64,000 bases of DNA from Parietaria judaica (lineage: Eukaryota > Streptophyta > Magnoliopsida > Rosales > Urticaceae): the NCBI GenBank assembly GCA_954871525.1, contig OX940862.1:39982232-40046231 (forward strand). The letters run 5' to 3'. The position numbers were made by a program, and so were the translations under genes. Within the stretch, counting starts at the first letter, position 1. Every line of letters starts with the position of its first letter. Under the pieces are notes generated by a model. It searched no databases. It had not been told where the DNA came from and saw only the letters and a list, made by a program, of their open reading frames with translations. Shown piece after piece: positions 47,350 through 60,546 of the stretch.

Positions 47350-49769
47350 TTCTTTATCCTTTGCGACTCTGCGTCTATTGGAGGACGGTTTCACAAGTTT
47401 CCAACGCCGCTTTTTATCCTTTGACGGATGTAACGATTGTGATAGAACAAGTTGGGAAGTGATTTTCCACGGTAAACTGATCCCAACGAATGTCGCATTC
47501 GATGTTTCCGACAATCTTGATTATGACCAAGTGGTAGACGTTGTTCATTACATTAATACGCGGTCTTCAAGTATTCTTAGTTGAGCATCAAGAATTTTCA
47601 AATTTATACTATTGGCATATCGCGAATTAACATTAATTTGTTACAAGCTTGATCTTGATAATGAATCTGCTTATTTTTTAATTAGCGACTAATTCGTAGT
47701 TATTTATTGTTTCTTCTATTCGAGGATGTAATATACTCAAATCCTTGTATTGAAGGTTCTAAGTGTTATGGTATTGCAGTTTCTTATTACCTTAACCTTG
47801 TAATTGAACAAAGCCCTATTGGATTATAATTTTTATCTTAATAATGTATCTCTCTAATATCCATTTGTATAATTGGGATAATTGGGGAAAACATTCAAAT
47901 ATTTTCAAAAATTACGAGGAATATTCTTAAGTTTATATTTGTGTTGATTATATATTCAATGTCGTGAATTTCTTGTTTGCAATTGATATTTTCCATATTT
48001 CATTGTTGAGTTAAGTCAATACATGTGTATATATCAAATTGAAAAATTTGGCATGAGAAATCTAAAACTGTTAAATTTTTTAACAAAGAGAGTGTTAATT
48101 TGAGTTTTACAAGCATAAGAAACTCAAAATATTAATTAAGACCATGAGACTGGATCACTCGAAAAAAAATAAAAAAAAATTGTGATTGGGTATTCAATAA
48201 CTGCACTTGAAAGTTTGAGATTTTTTTTTTTAAAAAAAAGTGTAAATACTTTGCCGCAACTAACTCGAGAATAAATAATGAGCAGAATTTAAGGAAAAAA
48301 AAAAACTAAAAGTAGTAATACCATGATATGTAATCTAGTTCCATGACGGATGCCGATAATACAAATTGGTTCTTATTTATTGGCAAAATAATTTATAAAT
48401 TATTGATAAGTTCACGAATAAAATGATAATTTCAATGTTTGTCTCCCAAACTTTACGAGTTATGCACAAATGCTATCCGCATTATGGTTTTGGTGTGAAT
48501 CCTCTTGAATTCATAGTTTAGGTGCACTATGCCCCTCTGCTAAATCTTTAGATAACTCATTTTAAACTTGTTATTTATTATAAACTTGTAAAATCAAATA
48601 ACTGGTTACACTACTACAAAAAAAGGATTTGACTACACTTAAAAAGTGTAGCTGAAGTGTTCCAACTACACTTTTAATGTGTCGTCGGATCCTCCGTCGT
48701 ATGATATCCGACTACACTTATTTAAGTGTCGTCGAAAGTGTCCATGAACTACACTTAAAAAGTGTCGTCGGAAACAATATTGGCCGCGGCAAATTATATT
48801 TGCCGCGGCCAATATTGTTTCCGACGACACTTTTAAGTGTAGATCGAAGTAATGTTCGCCGCGGCAGTTATAATGTTGGTCGCGGCGAACATTACTTCCA
48901 ACTACACTTAAAAGTGTCGTCGAATATGCCGATATAAAGTTAAAAAAAATGGGCGATTAAAATCGCCCGGATGCTTTGGTATCACCTGTAAATAATAAAT
49001 AATATATATTTATATAATAAATTCCGAAATTAATCTATTTATACAAATAATATTCCGTACCTACAAAAAGTATCATTCTTACTTACAAATAGTACCAACG
49101 TTCCTATATCTAAGAATGTAAAACCCTCTCTATATATAATATTCTATTCTTCATCATGAACATGAACTTTGCAAATTCAAGTCGGTTGTATTGTGGAAAA
49201 TGAACTTTGTCCCGAGCCTACAAAAAAACATCAAAGAAAGTTCATTTAACCCACAAAATTTATCAACATATTTCAAAAAATATAAACCCACCAACATACC
49301 AAAACACAAATCGACACAAACTAAGAAACATCAACAAATTCATTAACACGCTAAGAGATATTCACTAAATCATCAAAATAACATCGCATAAACTATAAAC
49401 AATATTATTTTAACACAAAAATGCATTAAAAATGTAGTATTTACTTAGGGCTCCGACTCTAACCTTGCTCAAGGTAGAAACTCGATTAGGGAGTAGACTT
49501 GTTGGTGGCCGACGTTATCCTCCATGGCAACTGCTACGATGAAGGAAACGGCGACGGCGACGTCTAGGGCAAGGTTGAAGATGAAAAGAGAGAGTGAGAG
49601 AGGGGAGAGTGAGAGAAAAAGAGAAGAGACCGAAGTGAAAAGTGAAGAAAAAGGAGAGAGGGAAAGCCTGAAATAAGAGAGAAAAAGGGAGGGAAACGAA
49701 AAAAAAAAAGAAAAAAAATTGAAAAATTTGGGGTTTTGACGACATAAGATGATATGTGTCGTGTAAATG

Positions 49770-50130
49770 CCCGATACTTGCCGCGGCGAACCATATATCG
49801 CCGCGGCTAAACCTGATACAAATAAGACTCATAGCCTCTGTAAAAATTGGATAAAAAGTTACCCGCGGCTAAAATAATCATGCCGCGGCTAACATAACCG
49901 ACGACACTTATTTGTGTCATCGTATAGTATACTCGCCGCGGCGGACAATATTTCGCCGCGGCTAATCCTGATACATATCAAACCCGTAGCGTCTGTAAAA
50001 ATTGGATAAAAAGTTAGCCGCGGTTAAAATAATCATGCCGTGGCTAACATAACCAACGACACTTATTTGTGTCATCGTATAGTATACTCGTCGCGGCGGA
50101 CAATATTTCGCCGCGGCTAATCCTGATACA
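49770..50130. repeat. About 155-bp tandem repeat in the CACTA element
   Basis: Word CGTATAGTATACTCG recurs at 49921 and 50076, each followed by GCGGCGGACAATATTTCGCC. A third, partial unit precedes them. The units contain AAAATTGGATAAAAAGTTA and several GCCGCGGC palindromes. Confidence 0.8.
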
Positions 50131-50466
50131 AATGCATTGATTTCCCAAGTAAAATTTTACAGCAGAGGGTTTAGGATAAAAGGTTTAGGATAAGGGTTAG
50201 GGTTAGCTAGGGTTTAGATTATTCTACTTAAATTATATTATCTAATTTATACTAAAATAGTAAAAAATTGTTTAAATTAAAAAAACTCATGAAGTCATTG
50301 AAAACCATGAATGGATCAATATAAATTTTTATCACAAAAATTATTACTTCATTTAATTACATATTCTAAAGTTTTCGATGAACAACATCTTTATATTTGT
50401 GCGTTTTTGGGGTGCGCGTACAATGAACACCACTAATGAATTGATTTCCCAAGTAAAATTTTGCCA

Positions 50467-50530
50467 ACAAAGGGTTTAGGGTTTAGGGTTTAGGGTTTGT
50501 GGTTAGGGTTAGGGTTAGGGTTAGCTAGGA
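50467..50530 (+). repeat. Interstitial telomere-like repeats
   Basis: Four TTTAGGG-type units followed by TTAGGG units, with a shorter related run at 50165-50215. Both follow a shared TTGATTTCCCAAGTAAAATT leader, so the block is a direct duplication inside the CACTA element. Confidence 0.8.
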
Positions 50531-51758
50531 TTTAACCAATTTATTAAATTCCTAAAAAACCACTTTTATTTAAACAAAAATAAATTCAAGAGTAAATAAT
50601 TTATCTCTTCCAATCAAAATCTAGTAATCGATCGTTGATAACATATTTTACTAAATGTTATTTGGTCGCAATAATTGGAAAAACATAAATTACAAAACAT
50701 GATAATGTTAAAATCACAGTTCTAAAATTTTTCATTAAGTTACAAAGTGAAAATACATAATAAAAAAAAATCGAACAAAAAACCTAATTTAATCAATTTT
50801 AGAAAATATGTACTTTTGCCGCAATAAAGTCACAATCCGGGAAAACGTCAAATTACCAAACTAATTTTGTAAACTAAGTGTTTACTATTTATATATAATG
50901 TTACAAAATAAACTACATAAAAAATATAAAAATATATCTTAAATTCACCACTTTCTGGAATATAGGTACTTTTGTCGCTATTCTATAAACAATTCTGATT
51001 AACCATAAAACATAACCCCAATATGGAATTTTTTTTTACAAAAATCACACAACCCATCTTAATTCATCTATATTCCATCATAAAAAATAAAATAAAAAAC
51101 TCAACAACGACATTTGTTTCAAAACAATTAATTTACAATTAAAGTAATTATAAGAAACTCAAAGTTTAACTTTCATTCAACGTAATATAGCTTTCTAAAT
51201 AACGACTTCAAAAGAATTGTAATTATATATATACAAGATATAAATTTCAAAGCACTTAAGATCTACTTAAAACATATAGATATGTGACTTGGTTTATAAA
51301 TGAAAAAATCGAACAATAATAAGTGTTTACGACTCGTGTTTGGGTTAAACACGACTCTCGCTGCGGCTAGTTTATGTTTACCGCGGCGTATCATTCCAAC
51401 GACACTAATAAGTGTCGTTGGAACACAACTCGCCGCGGCATATATTAGTTAACCGCGGCTAATTTTTTCTTCCTAAAACTCATTCCAACGACACAAATAA
51501 GTGTCGTCGGAACACTACTCGTCGCGGCACATATTAGTTAGCCGCGGTGAATTTTTGCTTCCTAAAGCCCATCCGGCGACACTCATATATGCGTAGTTGG
51601 AACACTGTCGCCACGGAAAATAGTAGTTCACCGCGGCGAATATATTCTTCCGACGACACGTAAAAATTTGCGTAGTCGGAAGTCTTTTTTTTTTTTAAAT
51701 ACGACGACGCATAATAATTTCTATCGTTGAAACTTGAATTCCAACGACACTTTTTGTC

Positions 51759-54700
51759 TTGTGTAGTGGAATCTCTGTAGTATAATCCCATATTTGTAGT
51801 AGTGTTAATACATATTGAACACTGGTGCAAAATAATCTTGTTAAAATTTAATAAGAAATATTAATAAGTTAGTTTTGTTTAGGGTCAGCTCTGTCAATTG
51901 AGAGAAAAAATTACATTTTAAGATTCTCATTCGAAATAATTTATCTTTGATTTCTTAATTAAGAAAAATAAAAGAATATTTTTATTCTTAGCATCTTGTA
52001 GTTTATATATATATATATATATATATAAATTAAATTCTTATAGTTTGTGACTTTGTGTGCTAGTGTCATGTGGGTATATTTTTGCAATAAATGTCATTAT
52101 TATTATAATATTTTTTCTGTACCGAGAGTTTATATATATTTTAGCTGAATTAAAATAGAAAGGAAGAGTCTATACTTATATATTTTATTTTTTGTAAGAA
52201 AGGAAAAAACTATGAGATCGTAGAAACTCAAAAAGCTAAACAATGACATTTTAAAAAACGACATTATTATCAGAAACAACATAGTAAAATTTAATGGATT
52301 TGTTAACGACGATATAGTTGAGAATTGTTCCAATTTGTTTGACCTTTTTACATCTCAGTCATATATTTTAATAAGTAAATCACGTTAATTTTTAATTATT
52401 AAAATAATTTTATTTGTATGAACTAACTACCGTATATCCCCGTGAACAGAAAAAAAAAATAAAGAAGGCAAATAGACAAAACTACAACATAATGTGTGAC
52501 CGCGGATAAACGACATTGTTTTTCTTTTTCTATTAATTTATCGGTAACTATAAACAAATAAAATTAAAAAACTTGAGAAAAAAATATGTTGTGAAACAAT
52601 AAAAAAGAAAGAGCATAATGGAAACCTAATAATCCATAATATTCATGGCACTTTGTTCAAGCATAATAAAATGGATTAGTTTCGATATTATTTTGATCAC
52701 TGCTTATGTTTCGGAGGAACATTTCCTTTTTTAATTAATAGAACATCAGCAAAATACCTATTTTCTTGTCCGACTAAGAAAATAACGAAAAATAATTTAG
52801 GGAATCAGTTTGGAGATTTTTACCAATACGAAATAAAATTGGTTAGTTGTGATTTTTTTTGGAGATATTTTATTTATATATTTATCTTTTTGGATATTAT
52901 TTACGAAATAAAATGAATAACTACGTTATTTTATCATAAGCTTGAACTAGATAATTAGTTTCCTTATTTTATTATTAGCGGCTTCTATGGAATTTATTCT
53001 TCTTCTAAATATTATTGAGGAAAAAGTTTGTTTGCTAAATACGTGAACAATCCCTAAGAATATGATTGTAACACTTAAATAACACTCCGAAAAATTAACT
53101 TTGAGGTGGTTTTTCACTGCTCTTGCTCGACTTCAATCTTCGCCCAATGCAACATCCATTTACCACCGGGCCATAATCAAGCTTTTTGGAGTCATTCAAT
53201 GCAGCGATTGTCCGAGCGGTTTTTTACCTTTGGGAAGCGCTCTTCGGTGAGTACCAACGAATGCCGCGTTGGATAATTCCAACAAGCTTGATTATGATCA
53301 AGTGGTAAATGTTCTTTATCCTTTGCGACTCTGCGTCTATTGGAGAACGGTTTCACAAGTTTCCAACGCCGCTTTTTATCCGTTGACGGATATTAGGATT
53401 GTGAGAATGACAATCTCTCTATTAAAGTCATATTATTTGTCATATTTGTTAGAGCAGGTTGTAGCTATTTTTTTTATTTGATATAAACTTCTAAATTAAT
53501 GAATAGTTATGAGTATATTAAGGGAATTAATATTAGCACAACGATATGAGCGCAAGATTTTGTTCTTGCAATTACAAAATAAATGGTTTCGTCCGGATTT
53601 CTTTCAAATACATTTTTTTAAATATTCGATTACTGGTTATTTCGCACATATATGTATATATATATTAGGGTAAATTGCGGCTAATGTACCCAATGTTTGA
53701 TCTTCAACGGATTATGTACCCAAATGGTTTACCACCCGGCCATAATTAAGTTTATCGGAATCATCTAATGTAGCGATTATTCCGACGGGTTTACCGTAGT
53801 GAAAGCTTGCGAAGTGAATTTCCACGGTAAACGGATCCCAACGAATGTCGCATTGGATGTCTCCGAAAATCTTGATTATGATCAAGTGGTAGACGTTGTT
53901 CATATACATTAATATGTGTTCTTCCATTAGTATTTTTACTTGAGCACCAAGAATTTTTAATTTTGTACTATTGGCATATCTCGAATTAACATTAATTTGT
54001 TATAAGCTTGATCTTGATAATGAATCTGCTTATTTCATAATTAGCGACTAAAATCGTTGTATTGAAGGTTCTCAAGTGTTATGGTATTGCAGTTTCTTAT
54101 TACCTTAACTATATAATTGAACAAAGCCCTACTGGATTGTAATTTTTATCTTAATAATGTATCTCTCTAATATCAATTTGTATAATAGGGATAATTGGGG
54201 AAAATATTCAAATATTTTTAAAAATTACGAGGAATATTCTTAAGTCTAAATTTGCGTTGGTTATATATTCTATGTCGTGAATTCTGTGTTTGCAATTGAT
54301 GTTTTTCCATATTTCATTGTTGAGCTAAGTCATTACATGTGTATATATCGAATTGAAAATTATGACATGAGAAATCTAAAACTGTTAAAAAAAGAGAGTG
54401 TTAATTTGAGTTTTACAAGTGTAAGAAACTCAATAATATTAATGAAGACGCATGAGACTGGATAGCTCGGAATAAATAAATTTTATGATTGGGTATTCAA
54501 TAAGTGCATTTGAAAGTTCGAAAAAATTTTAAAAAAGTGTAAATTTTAAGATTGGGTATTCAATAAGTGCATTTGCAAAAAAAAGAAAAAAAAACTAAAA
54601 GTTTGTAATACCATAATATAATCTAGTTTTTCTATGACGGATGCCGATAATACAAATTGGTTCTTACTTATTGACAAAATAATTTAAAAATTATTGATAA

Positions 54701-57599
54701 GTTCACGAATAAAATGATAATTTATAACTCCCAAATTTTACGAGTTATACACAAATGCTCTCAGCATTATGCTTTCGGTGTGAATCCTCTTCAACTCATA
54801 GTTAAGGTGCACTATGCTCCTTTTCTGCTAAACCTTTACATGACTCATTTTAAACTTGTTATCTATCAATAAACTCGTAAAATCGAATAACTGGTAAATA
54901 ATAATGGAACACTAGTGCAAAATAACCTTGTTATAATTTAATAGGAACTATCAATCATTTATGTTTGGGGTCTCCTCTGTCAATTCAGGAAAAAAATTGT
55001 AGTTTAAAATTCTCATTTGAAATAATTTATTTTTAATTTCTTAATTAAAAAAAATAAAAGAAAATTTTATTCTTAGCATCTTGTAGTTTATATATATATA
55101 TATATAAATTAAATTCTTATAGTTTGTGACTTTGTGTGCTAGTGTCATTTGGGTATATTTTTGCAAAAAAATGTCCTAATTTATTATCTATTTGCTCTGT
55201 ACCGAGAGTTTCTATATATTTTAGCTGAATTAAAATAGCAAGGAAGATTTTTTTTTTTTTTTTGTCTACACTTATATAATTTATTTTTTGTAAGAAAAAA
55301 AAAAACGATGAGATAGTAAAAACTAAAAAAAGCCAAACAATGATATATTAAAAAAACGACATTATCATGAGAAACGACATAGTATAATTTAATTGTTTTT
55401 TTAACGACGATATTCTTCAATCTAATATAATAAGAATGATTGTTCGTGATTGTAAAAATATTCATTTCATTCCGTAAATAATCTCCATAAAGTTTAATAT
55501 GTAAATAAAATATTTCCCAAAAATCTCAACTAACCCATTTTATTTCCTATTTATAAAGATCTCCAAACGGATTCCCTAAATATTATTTCGCTATTTTCTT
55601 AGTTTGTACAAATAATAAAAGTATTTTCATAATAAAAAAATTAACGTTATTTTCTTATATAAAAAAAGGGGAAACAGAATACTAGCCTTGTTTGTATAAA
55701 CTAACATAATTGTAACAAATTAGCACTAATTGAGCGCTTCATTCTTATTTTCATCCTGTTTAGGAGGAACATATTCTTTTGTTAATTAATATCATATACT
55801 CATTAACGATATTGCGATTTTCTCACCCAAATAACAAAAAAAATACAAAATAAGCTTTCTAAATATTATTAATGAAACTAAAATCAAACTCCAAGTTTTT
55901 ACTTGAGCACTAAGAATTTTTATATTTAAAATTTTAGTATTCGCGAATTTAACAATATTTTATCATAAGCTTGAGCTAGATAATTAGTTTCCTTATTTTA
56001 TTATTAGCGACTTCTATGGAATTTATTCTTCTTCTAAATATTATTGAGGAAAAAGTTTGTTTGCTAAATACGTGAACAGTCCCTAAGAATATGATTGTAA
56101 CACTTAAATAACACTCCGAAAAATTAACTTTGAGGTGATTTTTCACTGCTCTTGCTCGACTTCGATCTTCGCCCAATGCAACATCCATTTACCACCGGGC
56201 CATAATCAAGCTTTTTGGAGTCATTCAATGCAGCGATTGTCCCAACGGTTTTACCTTTGGGAGGCGCTCTTCGGTGAGTACCAACGAATGCGGCGTTGTA
56301 TAATTCCAACAAGCTTGATTATGATCAAGTGGTAAATGTTCTTTATCCTTTGCGACTCTGCGTCTATTGGAGGACGGTTTCACAAGTTTCCAACGCCGCT
56401 TTTTATCCTTTGACGGATGTAACGATTGTGATAGAACAAGTTGGGAAGTGATTTTCCACGGTAAACTGATCCCAACGAATGTCGCATTCGATGTTTCCGA
56501 CAATCTTGATTATGACCAAGTGGTAGACGTTGTTCATTACATTAATACGCGGTCTTCAAGTATTCTTAGTTGAGCATCAAGAATTTTCAAATTTATACTA
56601 TTGGCATATCGCGAATTAACATTAATTTGTTACAAGCTTGATCTTGATAATGAATCTGCTTATTTTTTAATTAGCGACTAATTCGTAGTTATTTATTGTT
56701 TCTTCTATTCGAGGATGTAATATACTCAAATCCTTGTATTGAAGGTTCTAAGTGTTATGGTATTGCAGTTTCTTATTACCTTAACCTTGTAATTGAACAA
56801 AGCCCTATTGGATTATAATTTTTATCTTAATAATGTATCTCTCTAATATCCATTTGTATAATTGGGATAATTGGGGAAAACATTCAAATATTTTCAAAAA
56901 TTACGAGGAATATTCTTAAGTTTATATTTGTGTTGATTATATATTCAATGTCGTGAATTTCTTGTTTGCAATTGATATTTTCCATATTTCATTGTTGAGT
57001 TAAGTCAATACATGTGTATATATCAAATTGAAAAATTTGGCATGAGAAATCTAAAACTGTTAAATTTTTTAACAAAGAGAGTGTTAATTTGAGTTTTACA
57101 AGCATAAGAAACTCAAAATATTAATTAAGACCATGAGACTGGATCACTCGAAAAAAAATAAAAAATAATTGTGATTGGGTATTCAATAACTGCACTTGAA
57201 AGTTTGAGATTTTTTTTTTTTTTAAAAAGTGTAAATATTTTGCCGCAACTAACTCGAGAATAAATAATGAGCAGAATTTAAGGAAAAAAAAAACTAAAAG
57301 TAGTAATACCATGATATGTAATCTAGTTCCATGACGGATGCCGATAATACAAATTGGTTCTTATTTATTGGCAAAATAATTTATAAATTATTGATAAGTT
57401 CACGAATAAAATGATAATTTCAATGTTTGTCTCGCAAACTTTACGAGTTATGCACAAATGCTCTCCGCATTATGGTTTTGGTGTGAATCCTCTTGAATTC
57501 ATAGTTTAGGTGCACTATGCCCCTTTTATGCTAAATCGATAACTCATTTTAAACTTGTTATTTATCAGTAAACTTGTAAAATCAAATAACTGCTGGTTA
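51759..57599. repeat. 5.8-kb duplicated block, copy 2
   Basis: Counterpart of 42758-48608 at an offset of 8,985-9,001 bp; the offset changes at TA runs. Here the first 46 bp are in their natural place at the end of the intact CACTA element. Its hairpin modules lie at 53157-53311, 53727-53896 and 56186-56338. It ends where a third, more diverged unit starts (TTAATACATATTGAACACTT). Confidence 0.9.
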
Positions 57600-57790
57600 A
57601 TACATATTGAACACTTGTGCAAAATAACCTTGTTAAAATTTAATAAGAAATATTAATAAGTTAGTTTTGTTTGGGGTCAGCTCTGTCAATTGAGAGAAAA
57701 AAATTATAGTTTAAGATTCTCATTCGAAAGAATTTATCTTTGATTTCTTAATTAAGAAAAATAAAAATAAAAATTATTATTAGCATCTTG

Positions 57791-57826
<36 letters not shown>

Positions 57827-59250
57827 TAAATTCTTATAGTTTGTGACTTTGTGTGCTAGTGTCATGTGGGTATATTTTTGCAACAAATGTCCTTATTTAT
57901 TATAATATTTTTTCTGTACCGAGAGTTTATATATATTTTAGCTAAATTAAAATAAAAAGGAAGAGTCTATACTTATATATTATATTTTTTGTAAGAAAGG
58001 AAAAAACTATGAGATCGTAGAAACTCAAAAAGCTAAACAATGACATATTAAAAAACGACATTATCATCAGAAACGACACAGTAAAATTTAATGGATTTGT
58101 TAATGACGATATAGTTGAAAATTGTTCCAATTTGTTTGACCTTTTTGTATCTCGGTCATGTTTTTTTATAATTAAATCACGTTACTTTTTAATTATTAAA
58201 ATAATTTTATTTGTACAAACTAACTACCGTATATCCCTGTGAACAGAAAAAAAAAAAAGAAAAAAAAAAAGAAGAAAGAAGGCAAATAGACAAAACTACA
58301 ACATAATGTTTGACCGCGGAACATTTCCTTTTTTAATTAATAGAACATCAGCAAAATACCTATTTTCTTGTCCGACTAAGAAAATAACGAATTATTTAGG
58401 GGATCAGTTTGGAGATTTTTACCAATACGAAATAAAATTGGTTAGTTGTGATTTTTTTGGAGATATTTTATTTATAAATTTATCTTTTTGGATATTATTT
58501 ACGGAATAAAATGAATACTTTCACAATCACTACGTTATTTTATGATAAGCTTCAACTTGATAATGATTTGGCGTATTTCTTTATTAGCGACTTCTACGGT
58601 AATTATTCTTTCTTCTTAATATTATTGAAGAAAAAGTTTCTTTATTAGCGACTTCTACGGTAATTATTGAAGAAAAAGTTTGTTTGCTAAAAATATGATT
58701 GTAACGCTTAAATAACTCTCGGAAGAATAACTTTGAGGTGGTTTTTCACCGCTCTTGCTCATCTTCGATCTTCGCCCAATGCAACATCCATTTACCACCG
58801 GGCCATAATCAAGTTTTTTGGAGTCATTCAATGCAGCGATCGTCCCAACGGTTTTACCTTTGGGAGGCGCTCTTCGGTGAGTACCAACGAATGCCGCATT
58901 GGATAATTCCAACAAGCTTGATTATGATCAAGTGGTAAATGTTCTTTATCCTTTGCGACTCTGCGTCTATTGGTGGACAGTTTCACAAGTTTCCAATGCT
59001 GCTTTTTATCCATCACGGATATTAGGATTGTGAGAATGGCAATCTCTCTATTAAAGTTATATTATTTGTCATATTTGTTAGAGTAGGTTGTAGCTAGTTT
59101 TTTTTATTTGATATAAACTTCTAAATTAAGGGATAGTTACGAGTATATTAAGAGAATTAATATTAGCACAACGATATGAGCGCAAGATTTTGTTCTTGCA
59201 ATTCCAAAATAAATGGTTTCGTCGGGATTTTTTCCGAATACATTTATTTA
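57597..59250. repeat. Third, diverged and internally deleted copy of the unit
   Basis: Follows the order of 42805-44640 with more substitutions. Relative to the other copies, a segment of several hundred bp is missing at GACCGCGGA|ACATTTCC (58311-58325). Contains a beta hairpin at 58789-58941. No gene is seen. Confidence 0.75.
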
Positions 59251-60003
59251 AATATTTTGTTCACACACTTCAACTCGAAGACATTTGTTTTATTATAGAA
59301 AATGAAGGGTAAATCGGTTAAAATGTTTTGTATTTGTACTTCTTGAAATCATTTATGTCATATTCAAATATTTCTTTAAATGTAAACAAGTTTAGATGCC
59401 TTATTTTTATTTATTGTCTTTCAAATAATCAACAGTTCCATATATATATTTGTTAACTATTTTCCTAATTTTATGCGCAATGAGTCGAATAGGAAGTAAA
59501 ATGGGTTAGTTGAGATTTTATGGAAATATTTTATTTATATATTTAGCTTTACGGAGATTATTTACGGAATATAATGAATATTCTTACAATCACGAACAAT
59601 TATACTTATTATAGATTAAATTGAAGAATTATATGGAAGAAGGGAAACAGAATACTAGCCTTGTTTTTATAATTATAATTAATTGTAACAAATTCGCACT
59701 AATTGAGTAGTTCATTAATTCTTATTTTGATTACTGTTTAGTAGGAACATATTCTTTTGTTAATTAATATCACATATACTCATTAACGATATAGTGATTT
59801 TCTCACCCAAATAATAAAAATACTAAACAAGCGTTCTAAATATTATTTATGAAAACTAAATTAATAATAAAAAGTTTGTACGTTAAATACGTAATGAAAT
59901 CAAGAATTGCGTAATGCTTATATATTACTAAATTTGGAATCACTCTCAGAAGAGAAACGCCTTTTCAACGCTCGTCTTCGATCGCTACTATTTGTCCAAC
60001 TGA
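59251..60003. other. AT-rich repeat-derived DNA
   Basis: Short stretches resemble 46.6-46.9 kb (GAAACAGAATACTAGCC, TAGGAACATATTCTTTTGTTAATTAATATCA), so it is further decayed material of the same unit. No gene is seen. Confidence 0.5.
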
Positions 60004-60081
60004 TTTATCACCCGTCATAATTAAGTTTGTCGGAATTATCTAATGAAGAGATTGTTTCAATGAGTCCAGGTTGCTACGCTG

Positions 60082-60501
60082 TTGCACAATCCGGTGGCTC
60101 GACAACACAAGAGAGGCGGATCCGACACCAAAGACGACTGTTACACTCCGTTTGGTAGGAATTTCGGCAGCTATGGTCACGTGAAAAATCCACGTGAAAC
60201 AGCCTCGGAAAACCAGTGGGAGTTGGCGTTTAAGGTGGATACCACGAAGTACGACGAGTTCGCTGACGAGGAGGCGGAGTACGCCGACACCGTCTACGGT
60301 GAGCCCGTTTACGATGAGTTCGGTGAGTACCCCAACGAGGATCCCGTGTATGACGAGGCGAAGTACGCCGAAGTTGTCTACGATGAGGCCGTCCACGGCG
60401 AGGTCAAGTATGATGAAGTTGATGATGAAATAAAAATTAAGCTTTTGCTTGAGAAAGTCGAGTGTTATCTCGCAAAGACGTGTTTTTTGTGTTCCTCATA
60501 A
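60082..60501 (+). pseudogene. Truncated gag-derived ORF with Tyr/Asp/Glu-rich repeats
   Basis: Open for 139 codons, but the gag start is missing. It contains TPFGRNFGSYGHVKNPRE and AFKVDTTKY, found again in the ORF at 60547, then acidic units such as EYADTVYGEP, VYDEFGEYP and VYDEAKYAEVVYDEA. The final third runs into LTR-derived sequence. Function as a protein is doubtful. Confidence 0.5.
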
Positions 60502-60517
60502 TCCGCTCTACACCAGT

Positions 60518-60530
60518 TGGTATCAGAGCC
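60518..60530 (+). other. Primer-binding site (initiator tRNA-Met type)
   Basis: TGGTATCAGAGCC is the classic plant retrotransposon primer site complementary to the 3' end of initiator methionine tRNA. It stands two bases after a CTACACCA LTR end and 17 bp before the gag ATG. Confidence 0.85.
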
Positions 60531-60546
60531 AACCGCTTCTGCGCAG

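Larger units (their letters stand above)
42758..48608. repeat. 5.8-kb duplicated block, copy 1
   Basis: Nearly identical to 51759-57599. Most differences seen are in TA and poly-A/T runs, with a few changes near the right end. The first 47 bp (42758-42804) are the terminal sequence of the CACTA element, ending TTTGTAGTAGTG. The rest is AT-rich and non-coding, and holds two type-beta hairpins, one type-alpha hairpin and a related block at 47360-47560. The ORFs of 60-110 codons are shared by both copies simply because the DNA is, and show no protein-like constraint. Confidence 0.9.
48609..51804. mobile_element. Non-autonomous CACTA (En/Spm) element, 3,196 bp
   Basis: The ends are CACTACTACAAA and the inverse TTTGTAGTAGTG, flanked by TTA on both sides (48606-48608 and 51805-51807), the 3-bp duplication typical of CACTA elements. 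The paralogous site near 57590 (AACTGCTGGTTAATACAT) lacks the element, confirming the borders. Subterminal repeats with ACTACACTT and AGTGTCGTCG in both orientations fill both ends, as expected for transposase binding. Inside are GCCGCGGC words, a 155-bp tandem repeat, telomere-like sequence and a GA-rich leader-like segment (49500-49680). No transposase (TNP2/TNPD) is encoded. A second CACTA-type terminus (CACTACACAAGAC in reverse) lies 35 bp inside the right end. Confidence 0.9.

Noticed and set aside
48677..48937. 86-codon ORF at the left end of the CACTA element
   Set aside because: Translation of the inverted subterminal repeats.
50467..50530. Chromosome end or telomere fusion
   Set aside because: Only a few degenerate TTTAGGG units, inside a CACTA element and attached to a duplicated leader.
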